A program made the position numbers and the translations under genes. Of a DNA stretch of 6,907 bases, positions 5,649 through 6,907 are shown piece by piece. Positions within the stretch are counted from its first letter, which is position 1. Each line of letters starts with the position of its first letter. Source of the stretch: an uncultured Bacillota bacterium (GTDB lineage Bacteria; Bacillota; Clostridia; Peptostreptococcales; Anaerovoracaceae); the NCBI GenBank assembly GCA_946408315.1, contig CAMJRV010000125.1, forward strand, positions 1-6,907. Direction: 5' to 3'. The notes beneath the pieces are model-generated. The model was not told the origin of the DNA. It saw nothing but the letters and a program-made list of their open reading frames with translations, and ran no database searches.

Positions 5649-6233
5649 ATGGCACTAATTCCAATGGTAGTTGAACAGACAAACAGGGGCGAGAGATCCT
5701 ATGATATCTATTCAAGACTGTTAAAGGACAGGATTATATTTTTAGGAGAGGCTATCGATGAACATACTGCGAGCCTGATTGTCGCCCAGCTATTGTTTTT
5801 GGAGTCAGAGGATTCTGAGAAGGACATCCAGCTTTATATCAATAGTCCGGGCGGTTCTGTGACAGCCGGCATGGCCATTTATGACACGATGCAGTATATC
5901 AAGCCCGACGTGGCGACCATCTGTATCGGCATGGCTGCAAGCATGGGAGCGTTCCTGCTTTCCTCCGGTGCAAAGGGGAAACGAGTTGCGCTTCCTAATG
6001 CGGAAATCATGATCCATCAGCCGCTGGGCGGCATCCAGGGCCAGGCCGAGGATATCAGAATCCACGCCGAATGGATCATCAAAACGCGGGAAAAGCTAAA
6101 CAGAATCCTGAGTGAAAATACTGGTCAGGACCTCGAAAGAATATCCAGAGATACAGATCGGGATAACTTTATGAGCGCCCAGGAAGCAGTAGAATACGGG
6201 ATTATTGATAAGGTAATGAAATCCAGAGAGTAA
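5649..6233 (+). CDS. clpP: ATP-dependent Clp protease proteolytic subunit ClpP
   Basis: The serine-protease subunit of 194 aa, full length. Fourteen copies form the barrel that degrades proteins threaded in by ClpX or another Clp ATPase. The catalytic triad is visible: S98 in [12 protein letters not shown]123 in IMIHQPLGG, and D172 in RDTDRDNF. The oxyanion-side glycine motif [11 protein letters not shown] (65-75) is present, as is the N-terminal axial-loop segment ([29 protein letters not shown]), which should be processed near the start. The ATG is supported by AAGGGGG and by alignment with the conserved N-terminus. It lies between tig and clpX. The promoter appears to be its own, with a long structured leader. 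No CtsR-type GGTCAAA repeats or CIRCE element were seen near it. Confidence 0.98.
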   Translation: MALIPMVVEQTNRGERSYDIYSRLLKDRIIFLGEAIDEHTASLIVAQLLFLESEDSEKDIQLYINSPGGSVTAGMAIYDTMQYIKPDVATICIGMAASMGAFLLSSGAKGKRVALPNAEIMIHQPLGGIQGQAEDIRIHAEWIIKTREKLNRILSENTGQDLERISRDTDRDNFMSAQEAVEYGIIDKVMKSRE

Positions 6234-6246
6234 GGGGGATTGGCTT

Positions 6247-6907
6247 ATGAGTAAATATGATGCTACAAAACAGTTGAAATGCTCTTTCTGCGGGAAACCG
6301 CAGGATCAGGTAAGGCGACTGGTGGCAGGGCCAAACGTATATATTTGCGACGAGTGTATTGAGCTTTGTCAGGATATTATAAAAGAGGAATTTTCCAATT
6401 CCATCGACGATGCCGACCGCAAGGCGGAGAAATTTGAGCTGCCGAAGCCGAAAGAAATCGCCAGCATCCTTTCCGATTATGTAATCGATCAGGATGATGC
6501 GAAGAAGTCCCTGGCGGTAGCCGTATATAACCATTATAAAAGAGTGTACAGCATGGGGAAGCTGGATAACGACGGGATCGAAATCCAGAAGAGCAATATC
6601 GTCATGATCGGGCCTACCGGGTCCGGTAAGACGCTTTTGGCTCAGACCCTGGCGAAGATCCTCGATGTTCCGTTTGCCATCGCCGACGCTACCGCTTTGA
6701 CGGAGGCCGGCTATGTGGGAGAGGACGTGGAGAATATTCTCCTGAAGCTGATCCAGGCTGCGGACTATGATGTGGAAAAGGCCCAGAAGGGGATCATCTA
6801 TGTGGATGAGATCGACAAGATCGCAAGGAAGTCCGAAAATCCGTCGATCACCAGGGACGTCAGCGGCGAAGGAGTCCAGCAGGCTCTATTAAAGATCCTG
6901 GAAGGAA
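6247..6907 (+). CDS. clpX: ATP-dependent Clp protease ATP-binding subunit ClpX (5' part, cut by the window end)
   Basis: The first 220 residues of the AAA+ unfoldase that recognises substrates and feeds them to ClpP; the family is about 410-430 aa, so roughly half is present. The N-terminal zinc-binding domain has four cysteines, C12 and C15 (CSFC) and C34 and C37 (CDEC), the site of dimerisation and adaptor binding. The AAA+ module follows with Walker A GPTGSGKT (122-129), the pore-loop GYVGED (155-160), and Walker B IIYVDEID (183-190). The start codon is fixed by AAGGGGGA (6232-6239), which overlaps the clpP stop codon. The gap between the two genes is only 13 nt, so they are almost certainly one operon and translationally close. 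The reading frame is open to the end of the window with no sign of damage. Confidence 0.97.
   Translation, partial: MSKYDATKQLKCSFCGKPQDQVRRLVAGPNVYICDECIELCQDIIKEEFSNSIDDADRKAEKFELPKPKEIASILSDYVIDQDDAKKSLAVAVYNHYKRVYSMGKLDNDGIEIQKSNIVMIGPTGSGKTLLAQTLAKILDVPFAIADATALTEAGYVGEDVENILLKLIQAADYDVEKAQKGIIYVDEIDKIARKSENPSITRDVSGEGVQQALLKILEG

Overview
The window looks like chromosome from a member of the Bacillota, most likely an anaerobic Clostridia-type bacterium. The evidence is strong AGGAGG-type ribosome binding sites, promoters close to the TTGACA-17-TATAAT consensus, heavy AGA use for arginine in one gene, proteins that read like Clostridia/Bacillota orthologues, and the gene order tig-clpP-clpX. 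The family or genus cannot be fixed from this sequence. All genes lie on the + strand, and no RNA gene, insertion sequence or CRISPR array is visible.

Left part (1-1566): a class III pyridoxal-phosphate aminotransferase of the GabT (4-aminobutyrate) type stands alone. It has an AT-rich upstream region and a strong intrinsic terminator. Middle part (1567-4052): two independent single genes follow. One is a CYTH-domain (triphosphate tunnel metalloenzyme-like) protein with its own extended -10 promoter. The other is a polytopic membrane permease of the L-lactate permease (LctP/LldP) superfamily, with a consensus-like promoter and a structured leader of about 80 nt that can fold over its ribosome binding site.

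Right part (4053-6907): this is a protein-quality-control cluster of trigger factor (ribosome-bound chaperone), ClpP (protease core) and ClpX (AAA+ unfoldase, cut by the window end). tig has its own promoter and a leader with a perfect 10-bp hairpin. clpP has a promoter whose -35 box lies inside the end of tig, and a leader of about 180 nt. That leader carries a GC- and purine-rich element of about 100 nt with nested complementary arms. clpX starts 13 nt after clpP and is presumably co-transcribed with it. Trigger factor handles nascent chains while ClpXP degrades tagged or damaged proteins. The three upstream genes have no evident functional link to this cluster or to one another.

No gene-free stretch exceeds 300 bases. 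The three largest gaps (1487-1668, 2308-2444, 5458-5648) are accounted for by the terminator, promoters and leaders listed. The least ordinary parts are the structured leaders, above all the nested element before clpP. No wholly new system of proteins is apparent.
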